Positions 5,820 through 5,834 of a stretch of 5,834 nt of DNA are shown here, piece by piece (position 1 is the first letter of the stretch; each line of letters begins with the position of its first letter). The stretch is from Sphingomonas bacterium. Lineage in GTDB: Bacteria; Pseudomonadota; Alphaproteobacteria; Sphingomonadales; Sphingomonadaceae. A model generated the notes under the pieces. It worked only from the letters and a program-made list of their open reading frames with translations. It was not told the DNA's origin and ran no database searches. The stretch lies in the NCBI GenBank assembly GCA_026785645.1, contig JAJAZM010000059.1, positions 1 to 5,834 of the forward strand. Direction: 5' to 3'. The position numbers were made by a program, and so were the translations under genes.

Positions 5820-5834
5820 AGGTGCCCTTTGTCC

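Noticed and set aside
5745..5834. The 3' end of a ferredoxin gene often found upstream of carD in alphaproteobacteria
   Set aside because: None of the three minus-strand frames gives a ferredoxin-like C-terminus; if present it must end beyond the window.

Overview
The window looks like chromosomal DNA of a GC-rich alphaproteobacterium, most probably a member of the Sphingomonadales. This rests on the high GC content, on GC-biased codon use, and on the protein set: a CarD/CdnL regulator of the alphaproteobacterial type, a DUF1489 protein, an MgtE magnesium channel and two head-GIN-domain (DUF2807) exported proteins. It is protein-coding almost throughout. I see no tRNA, rRNA, CRISPR array, insertion sequence or phage gene.

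Layout. Bases 1-300 are the 3' end of a plus-strand TPR protein. It meets, tail to tail with overlapping stop codons, a minus-strand pair: a cyclophilin-type peptidylprolyl isomerase (1052-1507) followed by a short-chain dehydrogenase (297-1055). These two overlap by four bases, and the dehydrogenase apparently starts at CTG. Divergent from this pair is mgtE (1619-3061). The mgtE stop codon lies in the first of three tandem 28-bp repeats (3034-3117), followed by a DUF1489 gene (3157-3555). The rest lies on the minus strand: two tandem GIN-domain genes (4334-5056, then 3567-4271) and carD (5208-5744) with an intrinsic terminator behind it. The last ~90 bases hold the carD leader and a possible terminator of a further upstream gene.

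How the genes relate. Most are independent housekeeping genes: protein folding, an oxidoreductase, Mg2+ uptake and a global RNA polymerase-binding regulator. The two GIN-domain genes are the accessory-looking part. They are paralogues, both exported, probably co-transcribed from a promoter whose -10 region is covered by an 18-bp near-perfect palindrome resembling operators of the BlaI/MecI/CopY repressor family.

The most unusual signal is the repeat at the end of mgtE. Repeats two and three differ at six positions, exactly three bases apart, all at third codon positions of the mgtE-tail reading phase, and all synonymous. Each repeat therefore spells the same peptide ending VGLVP-stop with different codons. 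No intact new multi-gene system is evident.
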